DNA of 64,000 bases from Streptomyces violaceoruber (GCF_033406955.1 NZ_CP137734.1:6944001-7008000), one strand, 5' to 3'; shown: positions 8,466 through 17,323, counted from the first letter of the stretch. Numbers and translations are program-made. Notes: a model not told the origin generated them from the letters alone.

Positions 8466-9883
8466 GCGCCGCCGTCACCGCCGCCGTCACCACCGGCGCC
8501 GCCGGATCCGGTCTTCGCGTCGTACGACGACGTGCCCTCGTCGAGGAGCGGCTGCTGCGTCTTGAGGTGGGCCGGGGCGAAGGCCCGCAGTGCGTGGTAG
8601 CCGGTGATGACGACCAGGGTGCCGAGCGCGATGCCGCTGAGCGAGAACGTGTCGGTGAACTCCATGCTGACGTTGCCGACGCCGATGATGATGCCCGCGG
8701 CGGCCGGCACCAGGTTCAGCGGGTTGCGCATGTCCACCTTGGCGTTGATCCAGATCTGCGCGCCGAGCAGCCCGATCATGCCGTAGAGGATGACGGTGAT
8801 GCCGCCGAGGACGCCGCCCGGGATCGCCGCCACAACCGCGCCGAACTTCGGGCAGAGGCCGAAGAGCAGGGCGAACCCGGCCGCCGCCCAGTACGCGGCC
8901 GTCGAGTAGACCCGGGTCGCGGCCATCACGCCGATGTTCTCGGAGTACGTGGTGTTGGGCGGGCCGCCGACGGCGGTGGAGAGCACCGAGCCGATGCCGT
9001 CGGCCGAGATCGCCGTGCCGAGTTTGTCGTCGAGGTTGTCGCCGGTCATCTCGCCGACCGCCTTGACGTGCCCGGCGTTCTCCGCGATCAGGGCGATGAC
9101 GACGGGCAGGGCGACCAGGATCGCCGACCACTCGAAGCTCGGCCCGTGGAAGGACGGCAGCCCGATCCAGTCGGCCTGGCCCACGGCGGAGAAGTCCAGC
9201 CGCCAGTGGTCGGTCGGCCTGCCGCTGCCGTCCACCGAGTGGATCTTCCCGAAGATCCGGTCGAGCGCCCAGGACAGGACGTACCCGAAGACCAGCCCAA
9301 GGAAGATCGCGATGCGGGACCAGAAACCGCGCAGGCAGACCACGGCGAGACCGGTGAACAGCATCACGAACAGCGCCGTCCACTGGTCCTGCGGCCAGTA
9401 CGTGGACGCGGTCACCGGGGCCAGGTTGAAGCCGATCAGCATCACCACCGCGCCGGTGACGACCGGCGGCATCGCGGCGTGGATGATCCGCGCCCCGAAC
9501 CGCTGCACGGCGAGGCCCACCAGGAACAGCGCTACGCCGACGACGAGGACGGCGCCGGTCACCGTGGCGCTGGTGCCGCCCTGCGCCCGGATGACCGCGG
9601 CGACGCCGACGAAGGAGAGCGAGCAGCCGAGGTAGCTGGGTACCCGGCCCCGGGTGGCGAGCAGGAAGATGACGGTCGCGACGCCCGACATCATGATCGC
9701 GAGGTTGGGGTCCAGGCCCATCAGGACCGGAGCCACGAAGGACGCCCCGAACATGGCCACCACGTGCTGGGCGCCGAGCCCGGCCGTGCGGGGCCAGGAG
9801 AGCCGTTCGTCGGGGCGGACCACCGCTCCGGGGGCGGGCACCTTCCCGTCCCCGTGCAGTTTCCAACGCACGCCGAGGTCCAT
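8447..9883 (-). CDS. NCS2 nucleobase permease, uracil type
   Basis: A 478-aa polytopic protein of the nucleobase-ascorbate transporter family, importing a nucleobase with protons across the cytoplasmic membrane. Family marks are the QH motif (GAQHVVAMFGAS), the acidic TM8 motif ALIAENAGHVKAVGEMTG and the TM10 signature NTTYSENIGVMAATR. The last reads E-N-x-G-x4-T-R, the form seen in uracil carriers such as UraA rather than the Gln of xanthine carriers. An Asp-rich/Gly-rich soluble tail ends the protein. The ATG at 9883 (MDLGVRWKLHGDG) gives a normal short N-terminus; its ribosome site is weak. No riboswitch is seen upstream. Confidence 0.85.
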   Translation of the reverse strand: MDLGVRWKLHGDGKVPAPGAVVRPDERLSWPRTAGLGAQHVVAMFGASFVAPVLMGLDPNLAIMMSGVATVIFLLATRGRVPSYLGCSLSFVGVAAVIRAQGGTSATVTGAVLVVGVALFLVGLAVQRFGARIIHAAMPPVVTGAVVMLIGFNLAPVTASTYWPQDQWTALFVMLFTGLAVVCLRGFWSRIAIFLGLVFGYVLSWALDRIFGKIHSVDGSGRPTDHWRLDFSAVGQADWIGLPSFHGPSFEWSAILVALPVVIALIAENAGHVKAVGEMTGDNLDDKLGTAISADGIGSVLSTAVGGPPNTTYSENIGVMAATRVYSTAAYWAAAGFALLFGLCPKFGAVVAAIPGGVLGGITVILYGMIGLLGAQIWINAKVDMRNPLNLVPAAAGIIIGVGNVSMEFTDTFSLSGIALGTLVVITGYHALRAFAPAHLKTQQPLLDEGTSSYDAKTGSGGAGGDGGGDGGAQRARS

Positions 9884-10051
9884 GGTGAGGTTTCGCTTTC
9901 TCTGTACGTGAGGACTGTCCGGACCATTGTCGGGGGTGCCCGGCCGTGCCTTGACCTGCACCCTTCCCCGAGGGGCGTGCTGAGCGTCCGCTTAGGATGA
10001 GCGGGAACCGCCGTACTCCGGCACAGCCGAGCACGACCAGGAGCCCCACCC

Positions 10052-10510
10052 GTGACCGCCGAAGCACCCACCGCGCCCGCCCTGTCCCACGGCCGGCTCG
10101 TCCCCGTGACCGTCCACTTCGACGACCTGGACGCCCTCGGACTGCTGCACAACGCCCGCTACCCGGTGATGGTCGAGCGGGCCTGGACCGAGCTGTGGGC
10201 CGGGCACGGCGTCCGGTTCGAGGGCGACTGGGAGGCGGCCGGCGACGCCTGCAACGCGGTCAGGGAACTGACGATCGGCTACGAGGCGCCGGTCACCCGG
10301 CCCGGCGCGTACGCCGTCCACCTGTGGCTGGACCGGCTCGGCACCACCGGTCTCACCTACGGCTTCCGGTTCTGCTCGGCGGACGGGGCCACCACCTACG
10401 CCCGGGGCACCCGGGTGCTGGTCCGGCTGGACGCGCGGACGCTGCGCCCGGCGCCCTGGAGCGAGGCGTTCAGGACTGCCGGCCGGGCACTTCTGCGACC
10501 GGCGGACTGA
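10052..10510 (+). CDS. Hotdog-fold acyl-CoA thioesterase (4HBT type)
   Basis: A 152-aa protein carrying the 4-hydroxybenzoyl-CoA thioesterase motif D-D-L-D-A-L-G-L-L-H-N-A-R-Y near residue 26, followed by the central helix VMVERAWTELW and the sheet strands LTIGYEAPV, HLWLDRLG and RGTRVLVRLD. The Asp of the first motif is the usual catalytic residue. It would hydrolyse a thioester of coenzyme A in the cytoplasm; chain preference is unknown. It starts at a GTG with AGGAGC before it. The TAGGAT at about 9993 may be its -10 element. Its 3' end overlaps the convergent MFS gene by 41 bp. Confidence 0.8.
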   Translation: MTAEAPTAPALSHGRLVPVTVHFDDLDALGLLHNARYPVMVERAWTELWAGHGVRFEGDWEAAGDACNAVRELTIGYEAPVTRPGAYAVHLWLDRLGTTGLTYGFRFCSADGATTYARGTRVLVRLDARTLRPAPWSEAFRTAGRALLRPAD

Positions 10511-11681
10511 TCTTCGGCCGGTTCCGGTCCCCGGCCCGCAGTACCCTCGCGAACACCACCAGGCAGCAGGCCAGCAGGGTCACCAGGCCGAACGACACCA
10601 CCAGGCTGGTCGCCTGGGCCAGACCGCCGATCGCGCTCGGCGCGACCAGGCCCGAGGTGTACGTGATGGTGGCGACGCCCGCGATGGCCAGGCTCGGGTT
10701 GGAGCCGGCCCGGCCGGCCGCGGCGAAGCACAGCGGGACGACCACGGCGATGCCGAGGCCCATCAGCGCGAAGCCGGTCATCGCCACCGCCGGGTGGCCG
10801 CCGACCACGACGAGCAGGCCCCCGAGGGTGGCCAGCACACCGCTCACCCGCACCGTGCGCACCGCGCCGAACCGGTCCACCACCTTGTCGCCGGCGAGCC
10901 GGGCCAGCGCCATCGTCAGCGTGAAGCCCGTCGTGCAGGCCGCCGCCAGACCGGCCGAGGTCTCCAGCTCGTCCCGCAGATAGACCGCGGACCAGTCCAG
11001 GCTCGCGCCCTCCGCGAACACCGCGCAGAACCCGACCGCGCCGATCAGCAGCGCCGACTTGGGCGGCAGCGCGAAGCGCGGCGGCGGGTCCTCGTCCTCG
11101 GCGGGCTGCAGGTCCAGCACCCAGGTGCAGGCGACCAGGCCCGTCACGGTCAGCACCGCGGCCGCCAGGAGGTGGTGCGTCCTGGCGTCCGTGCCCAGGT
11201 GGGCGGCGAGCGTGCCGGCCGCCGAACCGATCAGCGCGCCCGTGCTCCACATGCCGTGCAGCCCGGACATGATCGACTTGTCCAGACGGGTCTCGATCTC
11301 GACGCCCAGGGCGTTCATCGCCACGTCCGACATGCCCGCCGTGGCGCCGTAGACGAACAGGGCGAGACACAGGGTGAGCAGGTTGGGGGCGAGGGAGGGC
11401 AGGGCCAGCGCCAGCGTCCACAGGGCCAGCAGGCCGCGCAGGGCGGCGCGGGCACCGAAGCGGTGGGTGACGCGGCCGGCCAGCGGCATGGCGAGGGACG
11501 CGCCGAGCGCCGGGAAGGCGAGCGCCAGCCCCAACTGGCCCGCGCTCACGCCGGCGTGGTCCTGGATCCAGGGCACGCGGGTCGCGAAGGAGCCGGTGAC
11601 CGAGCCGTGCACGGCGAACACGGCCGCCACCGCGTACCGGGCGTGTCTCACCTCGCGCCGCCCGTAGGTCCCTGTGTTCAT
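10470..11681 (-). CDS. MFS transporter controlled by the adjacent ROK regulator
   Basis: A 403-aa, 12-segment MFS protein. Features are an N-terminal half starting RHARYAVAAVFAVHGSVTGSFATRVPWIQ, the loop 2-3 motif GRVTHRFGAR, a central charged loop with AEDEDPPP and KVVDRFGAVRT in the second half. The VPWIQ motif early in TM1 and the overall pattern match the YbjJ-like MFS group often paired with ROK regulators. ATG 11681 has GGAGGGG eight bases upstream. It is divergent from the ROK gene across a 112-bp gap holding a clear inverted repeat. Substrate unknown; a sugar or sugar-like effector is plausible from the ROK partner. Confidence 0.82.
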   Translation of the reverse strand: MNTGTYGRREVRHARYAVAAVFAVHGSVTGSFATRVPWIQDHAGVSAGQLGLALAFPALGASLAMPLAGRVTHRFGARAALRGLLALWTLALALPSLAPNLLTLCLALFVYGATAGMSDVAMNALGVEIETRLDKSIMSGLHGMWSTGALIGSAAGTLAAHLGTDARTHHLLAAAVLTVTGLVACTWVLDLQPAEDEDPPPRFALPPKSALLIGAVGFCAVFAEGASLDWSAVYLRDELETSAGLAAACTTGFTLTMALARLAGDKVVDRFGAVRTVRVSGVLATLGGLLVVVGGHPAVAMTGFALMGLGIAVVVPLCFAAAGRAGSNPSLAIAGVATITYTSGLVAPSAIGGLAQATSLVVSFGLVTLLACCLVVFARVLRAGDRNRPKISPPVAEVPGRQS

Positions 11682-11718
11682 GGTCCACCCCTCCGTGTCC
11701 GTCAATCCGCGGCGTAAA

Positions 11719-11741
11719 CTATCAGGGAGCCTGCCTGATAG
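11719..11741. promoter_or_regulatory. Inverted-repeat operator between MFS and ROK genes
   Basis: CTATCAGG-N7-CCTGATAG, an 8-bp perfect inverted repeat with arms two helical turns apart including the spacer, centred between the divergent starts. Its AT-rich arms stand out in this GC-rich gap. It is the likely binding site of the ROK protein, and position suggests it controls both genes. Confidence 0.65.
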
Positions 11742-11793
11742 ATAGTGGGTTACCGGTGCGGTCCCCGCGCCGCCGATCTGGAAGGATCCCGGC

Positions 11794-12993
11794 ATGCCCG
11801 CATCACCGAGCACCGCCCGGGCCATCAACGACCGGCTCGCCCTTCATCTGCTCCAGCGGGAGGGCCCGTTGACGGCAGGGCAGTTGAAGCAGCTGACCGG
11901 CCTGTCCCGGCCCACCGTCGCCGACCTCGTCGAACGCCTCACCGCCTCCGGACTCATCGAGGTGGCGGGGGAGTCGGGCGAGCAGCGCCGCGGACCCAAC
12001 GCCAAGCTGTACGGCATCGTCGCCGAGCGCGCCTACCTCGCCGCCCTCGACGTGCGCACCGAAGGCGTCGCCGTGCTCGTCTCCGACCTGCTCGGCCGGG
12101 TCCTCGCCGAGGCGTCCGTGCCCATCGACGACCACTCCGGCACCGGTCCCGCGGTGGAGCAGGCGGTGAGCCTGGTCGAGCGCGCGGTCAAGGAGGCCGG
12201 CGCCGACCGGCTGCACACCGTCGGCATCGGCGCGCCCGGCCTGATCGACCCGGCCGGCGGTGAACTGCGGGACTCCACCGGGCTGCCGGAGTGGCATCGC
12301 CGGCTGATGGCCGCGCTCCAGGAGAAGTTCCCCGAGGCCCGGGTCGGCGTCGAGAACGAGACCAACCTCGCCGCCCTGGCCGAACAGCGCGACGGCGCCG
12401 CCCGGGACCGGGACACCTTCGTCCTGCTCTGGCTCGGCCTCGGCATCGGCGCCGCCGTCGTCCTCGACGGCACCCTGCGCCGGGGCGTGTCCGGGGGCGC
12501 CGGCGAGATCGGCTTCATGCCGGTGCCGGGCACCGCCGGCCTGCCCTCCGCCACCGACTGCGACGGCGGCTTCCACTCCGTTGCGGGCGCGGCGGCGGTC
12601 ACCGCCCTCGCGGCGGAGCACGGTGTGACGGCACGACCCGCCGGGCCCGAGCCGCACGCCGCCGCGCTGGTCCGGGAGGCGGTACGCCGGTCGGCGTCCG
12701 GGAGCGACCCCGCCGCCGAGCGGTTCCTCGACGCGCTCGCCGACCGGGTCGTCCTCGGCGCCGCCGCCGTCGTCTCCGTCCTCGACCCCGGCTGCCTGGT
12801 GCTCGCCGGTGAGATCGGCCGGGCCGGCGCCGACGCCCTCGCCGACCGCGTCCAGCACCGGCTCACCCGCATGTCACCGCTGGCCACGGAGGTACGGCCC
12901 AGCACCCTGGGCGGCGGCGCGGTACTGCGCGGCGCCCTGCTCACCGCTCGCGACCGCGCCCAGGACGACCTCTTCGCACCGCCGGAGCGGTAG
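11794..12993 (+). CDS. ROK-family transcriptional regulator
   Basis: A 399-aa protein in the NagC/XylR-like layout. An N-terminal winged helix (about residues 10-75; PLTAGQLKQLTGLSRPTVADLVERL, with a typical wing RRGPNAKLYGI) is joined to a ROK sugar-kinase-like domain. The latter shows IGAPGLIDPAGG, NETNLAALAE, WLGLGIGAAVVLDG and RGVSGGAGEIGFMPV. The usual zinc-binding Cys cluster after GEIGH is not present: the region reads GEIGFM with a single Cys downstream, so the sugar-binding fold may lack the metal. It probably represses the divergent MFS gene and itself until a sugar-like ligand binds. Confidence 0.85.
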   Translation: MPASPSTARAINDRLALHLLQREGPLTAGQLKQLTGLSRPTVADLVERLTASGLIEVAGESGEQRRGPNAKLYGIVAERAYLAALDVRTEGVAVLVSDLLGRVLAEASVPIDDHSGTGPAVEQAVSLVERAVKEAGADRLHTVGIGAPGLIDPAGGELRDSTGLPEWHRRLMAALQEKFPEARVGVENETNLAALAEQRDGAARDRDTFVLLWLGLGIGAAVVLDGTLRRGVSGGAGEIGFMPVPGTAGLPSATDCDGGFHSVAGAAAVTALAAEHGVTARPAGPEPHAAALVREAVRRSASGSDPAAERFLDALADRVVLGAAAVVSVLDPGCLVLAGEIGRAGADALADRVQHRLTRMSPLATEVRPSTLGGGAVLRGALLTARDRAQDDLFAPPER

Positions 12994-13014
12994 CCCGCGG
13001 CGCCCGGAAGGGCC

Positions 13015-13402
13015 TCACCCGGGGCGCCGGCCGGTGCCCGCGGAGCCCGGCTCCCCAAACGCCGTGCCGTCCGCCGCCGGCCACCCGAGTACCGCCGGCA
13101 GCAGCACCGCCGTTCCCAGCGGCGCCATGAAGCCCGCGGCACTCCCCGCGGACAGGGGCTCCAGATGCCGGGCGTGGAACAGGAGGTGGGCGACGGAGGA
13201 GACCGGACAGGCCACCGGGGACGTGAGCACCAGGCGGGCGCTCCATCGTCGCCACCGCCGCGCACAGCACCACGGCGAGCGCGAGGCCCGCCCCGCCGAA
13301 GTCCCGGAGCAGATGCTCGTTGCAGGGCGGCTGGTGCGACGCACAGGGCCACTTCCAGAACAGCTCGGGCAGCAGCAGGATCCACAGCCCCAGCACCACC
13401 GG
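13015..13402 (-). pseudogene. Small membrane protein with single-base frameshift
   Basis: Starting at a GTG near 13402, the frame reads VVLGLWILLLPELFWKWP, then ALAVVLCAAVATMER. The continuation, RLVLTSPVACPVSSVAHLLFHARHLEPL ... AVLLPAVLG, lies in a second frame and ends at 13015. One extra C in a CCC run near 13237 explains the break. Joined, it is a protein of about 130 aa with four hydrophobic segments and a conserved-looking HLLFHARHL motif. It follows the NmrA-like gene by about 50 bp and would be co-transcribed with it. Either recently inactivated or a sequencing error. Confidence 0.55.
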
Positions 13403-13449
13403 GACGACCGCGAGCAGCCCCGGCCCCGCCCGCGGCCCCGCCCGTCAGC

Positions 13450-14217
13450 TCATCCGCGCCGCCGCCCGCCCTCCCTGCGGCCGAACCGCCCCGCCAGGTA
13501 CTCCTCGAACGTGCCCTCGCCGACCGCGTGTTCGGGCGCGAGATGCCCGCCCGCGCGGAACGCGCGGTAAGTCCTCCCCGCGAGCGGCACGTTCACCACG
13601 GCCCGCCGGCGTCCCGTCGCGCCCAGATAGGCGCGGGCCAGCGACGCGAAGGTGCGCACCTCGGGACCGCCCATGTCCGGCACCCGTCCGGCGGGCGCCC
13701 CCTGGGCCAGTTCGGCGAGCCGGTCCGCGACCTCCGCCACCTCCACCGGCTGGTCCGAGGCGTGGGCGGGCAGCACCACGACCGGCAGCTTGGCCAGGGC
13801 CCGGAGCATCTGCACCACCAGGTCGTGGAACTGGGTGGCCCGCAGCACCGTCCACCCGATCCCCGACTCCGCCACCAGCTTCTCCACCGCGTACTTGGAC
13901 CGGTAGTAGCCGAGCGGCACCCGGTCGACACCGACGATCGAGATGTAGACCAGGTGGGTCGCGCCGGCCCGCCGCGCCGCCGCGATCAGGTTCGCGGCCG
14001 ACCGCTCGTCCCCGCCGCGCTGCGTGGTCGCGCAGTGCACCACCGTGTCGACACCGGCGAGCGCCGCGTCCAGACCGCTGCCGCCCTCGCGCAGGTCGAC
14101 GGCGTACGGCTCGCTGTGCCGGCTGAGCACCCGCACCTCGTGTCCGTCGCTGCGCAGCCGTTCGGTGACGAGCCGGCCGAGCGTGCCGGTGCCGCCGGTC
14201 ACCAGGATCGTGGTCAT
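13450..14217 (-). CDS. NmrA-like NAD(P)-binding protein
   Basis: A 255-aa atypical short-chain dehydrogenase-like protein. The dinucleotide motif ILVTGGTGTLGRLV is at residues 4-17, followed by HCATTQRGGD, LVYISIVGVDRVPLGYYRSKYAVEKLV (with the Y-x3-K pair) and VLRATQFHDLV. The pattern fits the NmrA/complex-I-39-kDa-like family that binds NAD(P) and often acts as a redox sensor or nonclassical reductase. The active-site Tyr/Lys pair is present, so catalysis is possible. ATG 14217 is the first Met before the glycine motif. The broken membrane gene lies just downstream. Confidence 0.82.
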   Translation of the reverse strand: MTTILVTGGTGTLGRLVTERLRSDGHEVRVLSRHSEPYAVDLREGGSGLDAALAGVDTVVHCATTQRGGDERSAANLIAAARRAGATHLVYISIVGVDRVPLGYYRSKYAVEKLVAESGIGWTVLRATQFHDLVVQMLRALAKLPVVVLPAHASDQPVEVAEVADRLAELAQGAPAGRVPDMGGPEVRTFASLARAYLGATGRRRAVVNVPLAGRTYRAFRAGGHLAPEHAVGEGTFEEYLAGRFGRREGGRRRG

Positions 14218-14458
14218 GCTGTTCAGCCCCTGTCGGACGTGGGGCCCCCCGGGTGGAGCGCCCTGTCGTCGGCCGGGACCGCCCGACACCCGCGAAATGT
14301 GACATCGCCGAGGCGGATTCCGCACGGCCGGGCCGGCTGACGGCCTGCGCATGCCATTCTGTCCGGGCTCATCACGGCGTGCAGTTCGCCGGGCGCTGGG
14401 GGGACCCGGCGGCGGGCAAGGGCCTTCGTCACCGCCGCCGGGCCCGTTCGGGCGGGGG
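14218..14458. other. Intergenic region between co-directional minus-strand genes
   Basis: 240 bp between the chitinase stop and the NmrA-like start. It presumably holds the promoter of the NmrA-like gene. No hairpin, repeat or coding signal was recognised. Confidence 0.4.
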
Positions 14459-16840
14459 TCAGCAGGCGCCGAGGTCCTGCCAGACACCCCATTCACCGGT
14501 GGTTCCGGGCTCCTCGCCCTTCGTCCACCACTTGGACTTCCACGTGTGCCCCTGGTGGGACACCGATGTGCCGCCGCCGTACGACGAGGCCGTGTCCCAG
14601 GCGGGAGCGGTGCACTGCCCGGTGCCGTCCGTCGGGCTGGGACTCGGCCCCGGGGACTCGGTGCCCGTGGGCGTGGGCGTGGGGGTGGGCGTGGGCGTCT
14701 GCGTCCCCGGGTCCACCACGGTCGTGCCCCGGGCGAGGTCACCCGCCAGGGCGTACGCCGTGCCGCCGATCGTGACCGTCCAGTTCGACGGGGTCGACAC
14801 GGGCAGGTAGTAGTTGAACGCCAGGTCCACGGTCGCGCCCGGCGCCAGCGACTGCCACGCCGGCAGCTTCAGCGACACCCGGTGGAAGTCACCCTTCAGA
14901 CCGCCCGCGTTGCCGCCCGTGTGGTCGCTGTGGATGACCTTGGTCCCGAAACCGGACTGGTCGGAGGCGTTCCCCGGGGCCGAGGTCCCGTAGTCGAACT
15001 GGAACTCGGTGCCGCCCGGCAGCGCGGTCCTCGTGTTGTTGGTGATCCGCAGCTTGGGCGTGATCGGGTAGTTGGAGTCGCCCAGCTTGAAGTCGGTGAA
15101 CTCCACGTCCACGTCCACGGCCCGCACCGGCAGGTCCGCGTCGGACTTCTTCGCGCCGTAGGGCGCGGCCGACCTGAACGTGTCGTACATCAGCGAGGTG
15201 AGAGTGTCGCCCATCTCGTACTGGCCCTTGGCGGCGTTCCAGCCGTAGTCGCCGGCCAGCTCCCAGATCATCGCGCCGCCGATGCCGCGGTCCGCCACGT
15301 AGTCGGCCTTGGCCCCGACCGACTGCTCGTCCTCGGTGGACAGGAACACCTTCTTCTCGGTGTTCCACAGCCAGGGGGCGACCAGCGTCGAGTCGTACTT
15401 GCGGGCGTAGGTGCCCGTCAGCTTCGTGTCCGCCGGGAAGCCGTAGTCGGTGACGTAGTCGCCGACGATGCCCTTCTCCAGGTTCTTGGCGTGCCACATC
15501 GGGTTGGAGCCCGCCGGGGACTCCTTGCCGTTGGTGTCGAGGTCGTGCCAGAGGTTGTCGATGCCGACGGCGCCGTCACCGCACTTGGTCAGGCCGGAGC
15601 CCGCCGGGCAGGTGGACGCGGAGGCCCTGCCCCACAGGCCGTCGGTGCCGCCCTGGACGTTCTTGTGGCCGCGGGTGTAGTACGGCAGGCCGATGTTGAT
15701 GCGGCCGGCCGGCATGGAGCCGCGGAAGTAGTGGTAGGCCCAGTCGGTGTTGAGGTAGCCGATGCCCCCGTACTGGGCGCTGCCGTAGACGTTGGCTGCG
15801 GCCAGTTCGGCGTCCTTGCCGTCGTCGAAGAGCGAGGCGTTCGGGCCGACGTACTCGTTCCAGGCGCCGTGCAGGTCGTAGGACATGATGTTGACGTAGT
15901 CCAGGTACTTCTGGACCTGGAAGGTCTCCATGCCGCGCAGCAGGTATCCGGAGGACGGCGCGGCGACGGAGAGCAGGTAGTGCCTGCCGTCCGCGGCGCC
16001 CGCGCGGTCCAGCTTCTCGCGCAGCGTCCTCATCAGTGCCGCGTAGCCCTTGACCAGCCCGGCCCGGCGGCCGTTGGCGAAGGACCAGTCGAGCGGGTTG
16101 CCCGCGTCCTTCATCGTCGTCGGGTACTCGTAGTCGATGTCGACGCCGTTGAAGCCGTACTTCCGGACGAAGTCGACCGCCGAGTCCGCGAAGGTGTCGA
16201 TGCCGGCCTGGTTGACCAAGCCGTCGGCCTTGGTGGCCATCGAGTAGAAGCCGCCGGAGTCGACGCGCGAGCCGTCGTCCGCGAAGTAGCCGCCCGTCTC
16301 GGCCCAGCCGCCCACCGAGATCATCGTCTTGACGTCAGGGTGCTGCTTCTTGAACTTGTTGAGCAGGTTGAAGTGGCCCTTGTAGGGGAGGCCGGGGTCC
16401 ATCTCGGCGCCCTCGACCCCGGGCCACGTCATGCCGGTGGCCGCGTTCTTCTCGCCGTTCGAGCCCACGGAGAGCCTGTTGCCGCCGTCGACGTGCGCGA
16501 AGGCGTAGTTGATGTGGGTGATCTTGTCCCACGGGATGTCCGAGGCGAGGTAGGCCGGCTTGCCGTCCTTGCCCGTGCGCCAGCTCGTGAAGTAGCCGAT
16601 CACCCGGCGCGGGTGGTCGGCGCCCATCTTCTCCCTGCCGTCGGCGTCGTAGACCGAGCAGTAGGGGACGTCGACGCCGGGGGTCTGGTAGAGCCCGTCG
16701 GGTCGACAGGACTCCTGGTCGGCGGCTTGCGAGGCGGTCGCCGGGAGTCCGGCGAGCAGCAGGCCGGCGACGGCGGCGACGGCCGCGAACAGGGCCGGCC
16801 CCGCTCTGTGGCGGGATCTGGAGCGTGACGGGGAAGGCAC
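14459..16840 (-). CDS. chiI: Secreted modular GH18 chitinase with C-terminal CBM5/12
   Basis: A 793-aa extracellular chitinase hydrolysing beta-1,4-GlcNAc chains. Layout: signal peptide (about 1-40; basic n-region, AVAAVAGLLLAGLPATAS), GH18 barrel (about 60-530) with SVGGWAETGG and the catalytic NGVDIDYEYP (acid Glu238), a beta-rich module (about 535-690), a Thr-Pro repeat linker, and a C-terminal CBM5/12 (about 745-793; AW...SYGGGTSVSHQGHTWKSKWW). The first Asp of the DxxDxDxE motif is Asn231. GTG 16840 is preceded by AGAGGAA and starts the basic n-region. Regulation: a twin direct-repeat promoter at 16871-16913, shared with the second chitinase. The symbol follows remembered synteny with S. 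coelicolor SCO1444. Confidence 0.88.
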   Translation of the reverse strand: MPSPSRSRSRHRAGPALFAAVAAVAGLLLAGLPATASQAADQESCRPDGLYQTPGVDVPYCSVYDADGREKMGADHPRRVIGYFTSWRTGKDGKPAYLASDIPWDKITHINYAFAHVDGGNRLSVGSNGEKNAATGMTWPGVEGAEMDPGLPYKGHFNLLNKFKKQHPDVKTMISVGGWAETGGYFADDGSRVDSGGFYSMATKADGLVNQAGIDTFADSAVDFVRKYGFNGVDIDYEYPTTMKDAGNPLDWSFANGRRAGLVKGYAALMRTLREKLDRAGAADGRHYLLSVAAPSSGYLLRGMETFQVQKYLDYVNIMSYDLHGAWNEYVGPNASLFDDGKDAELAAANVYGSAQYGGIGYLNTDWAYHYFRGSMPAGRINIGLPYYTRGHKNVQGGTDGLWGRASASTCPAGSGLTKCGDGAVGIDNLWHDLDTNGKESPAGSNPMWHAKNLEKGIVGDYVTDYGFPADTKLTGTYARKYDSTLVAPWLWNTEKKVFLSTEDEQSVGAKADYVADRGIGGAMIWELAGDYGWNAAKGQYEMGDTLTSLMYDTFRSAAPYGAKKSDADLPVRAVDVDVEFTDFKLGDSNYPITPKLRITNNTRTALPGGTEFQFDYGTSAPGNASDQSGFGTKVIHSDHTGGNAGGLKGDFHRVSLKLPAWQSLAPGATVDLAFNYYLPVSTPSNWTVTIGGTAYALAGDLARGTTVVDPGTQTPTPTPTPTPTGTESPGPSPSPTDGTGQCTAPAWDTASSYGGGTSVSHQGHTWKSKWWTKGEEPGTTGEWGVWQDLGAC

Positions 16841-16870
16841 AGTCGGTTCCTCTCCACGGAAGTTGCGCAG

Positions 16871-16913
16871 ACAGTAGAGAGGACTAGACCAGTGAGTCAA
16901 TAGGTATGGACCA
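16871..16913 (-). promoter_or_regulatory. Chitinase promoter with two direct repeats
   Basis: On the minus strand: repeat TGGTCCATACC (16913-16903), -35 TTGACT (16900-16895), repeat TGGTCTAGTCC (16891-16881), -10 TACTGT (16876-16871), with an 18-bp -35/-10 spacing. The two repeats start 22 bp apart and bracket the -35. This is the known layout of Streptomyces chitinase promoters. The repeats resemble half-sites of DasR operators (ACTGGTCTAGACC), consistent with induction by chitin and control by GlcN-6-P. Confidence 0.8.
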
Positions 16914-17046
16914 ATCTCAAGGCGACGGTGCGGCCGCCCAGTTGGCGCCCTCCGCGCCCGGCGATGACCACCCTGTGAGCCACTCCACACGCTCCGTTCG
17001 CATGAAGGTGGATCAGGCGTGGCACACTGGCCCTGTACCAGAAGCA

Positions 17047-17173
17047 GCGCACTCCGGGGTCGGTGAAAGTCCGAACCGGCGGTTACAGTCCGCGACCCGG
17101 TCGCCTCCAGCGACCGGTTGACCAGGTGAAATTCCTGGACCGACGGTTAAAGTCCGGATGGGAGGCAGTGCGC
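17047..17173 (+). promoter_or_regulatory. FMN riboswitch (RFN element)
   Basis: The conserved RFN core is clear: CTCCGGGGTCGGTGAAAGTC, AACCGGCGGT, CCAGGTGAAATTCCTGG, GACCGACGGTTAAAGTCCGG and GATGGGAGGCAG. It is closed by P1 strands GCGCACT (17047-17053) and AGTGCGC (17167-17173). It senses FMN and lowers expression of the riboflavin operon that begins at 17324. About 150 nt separate aptamer and first start codon, room for an expression platform. No U-run terminator is visible, so control could be at translation. Confidence 0.95.
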
Positions 17174-17323
17174 GGCGGGCGAGCATTCGTGCGCGCCGCC
17201 GATTTCTGGGCGTGCCTTTCAGGGGTGCGCCCTGTGCGGCGTCGCTCCCGGTGTCCTCGTTCGTGACTCTGTCGTTCCGACAGCCCCGGAGTCCGTGCCC
17301 GAAGAGGCAGGAGGACCCGGGAA

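Noticed and set aside
14351..16828. Plus-strand 825-codon frame antisense to the chitinase
   Set aside because: Typical high-GC mirror frame (Val/Gly/Asp-rich), no motif. The chitinase is certain.
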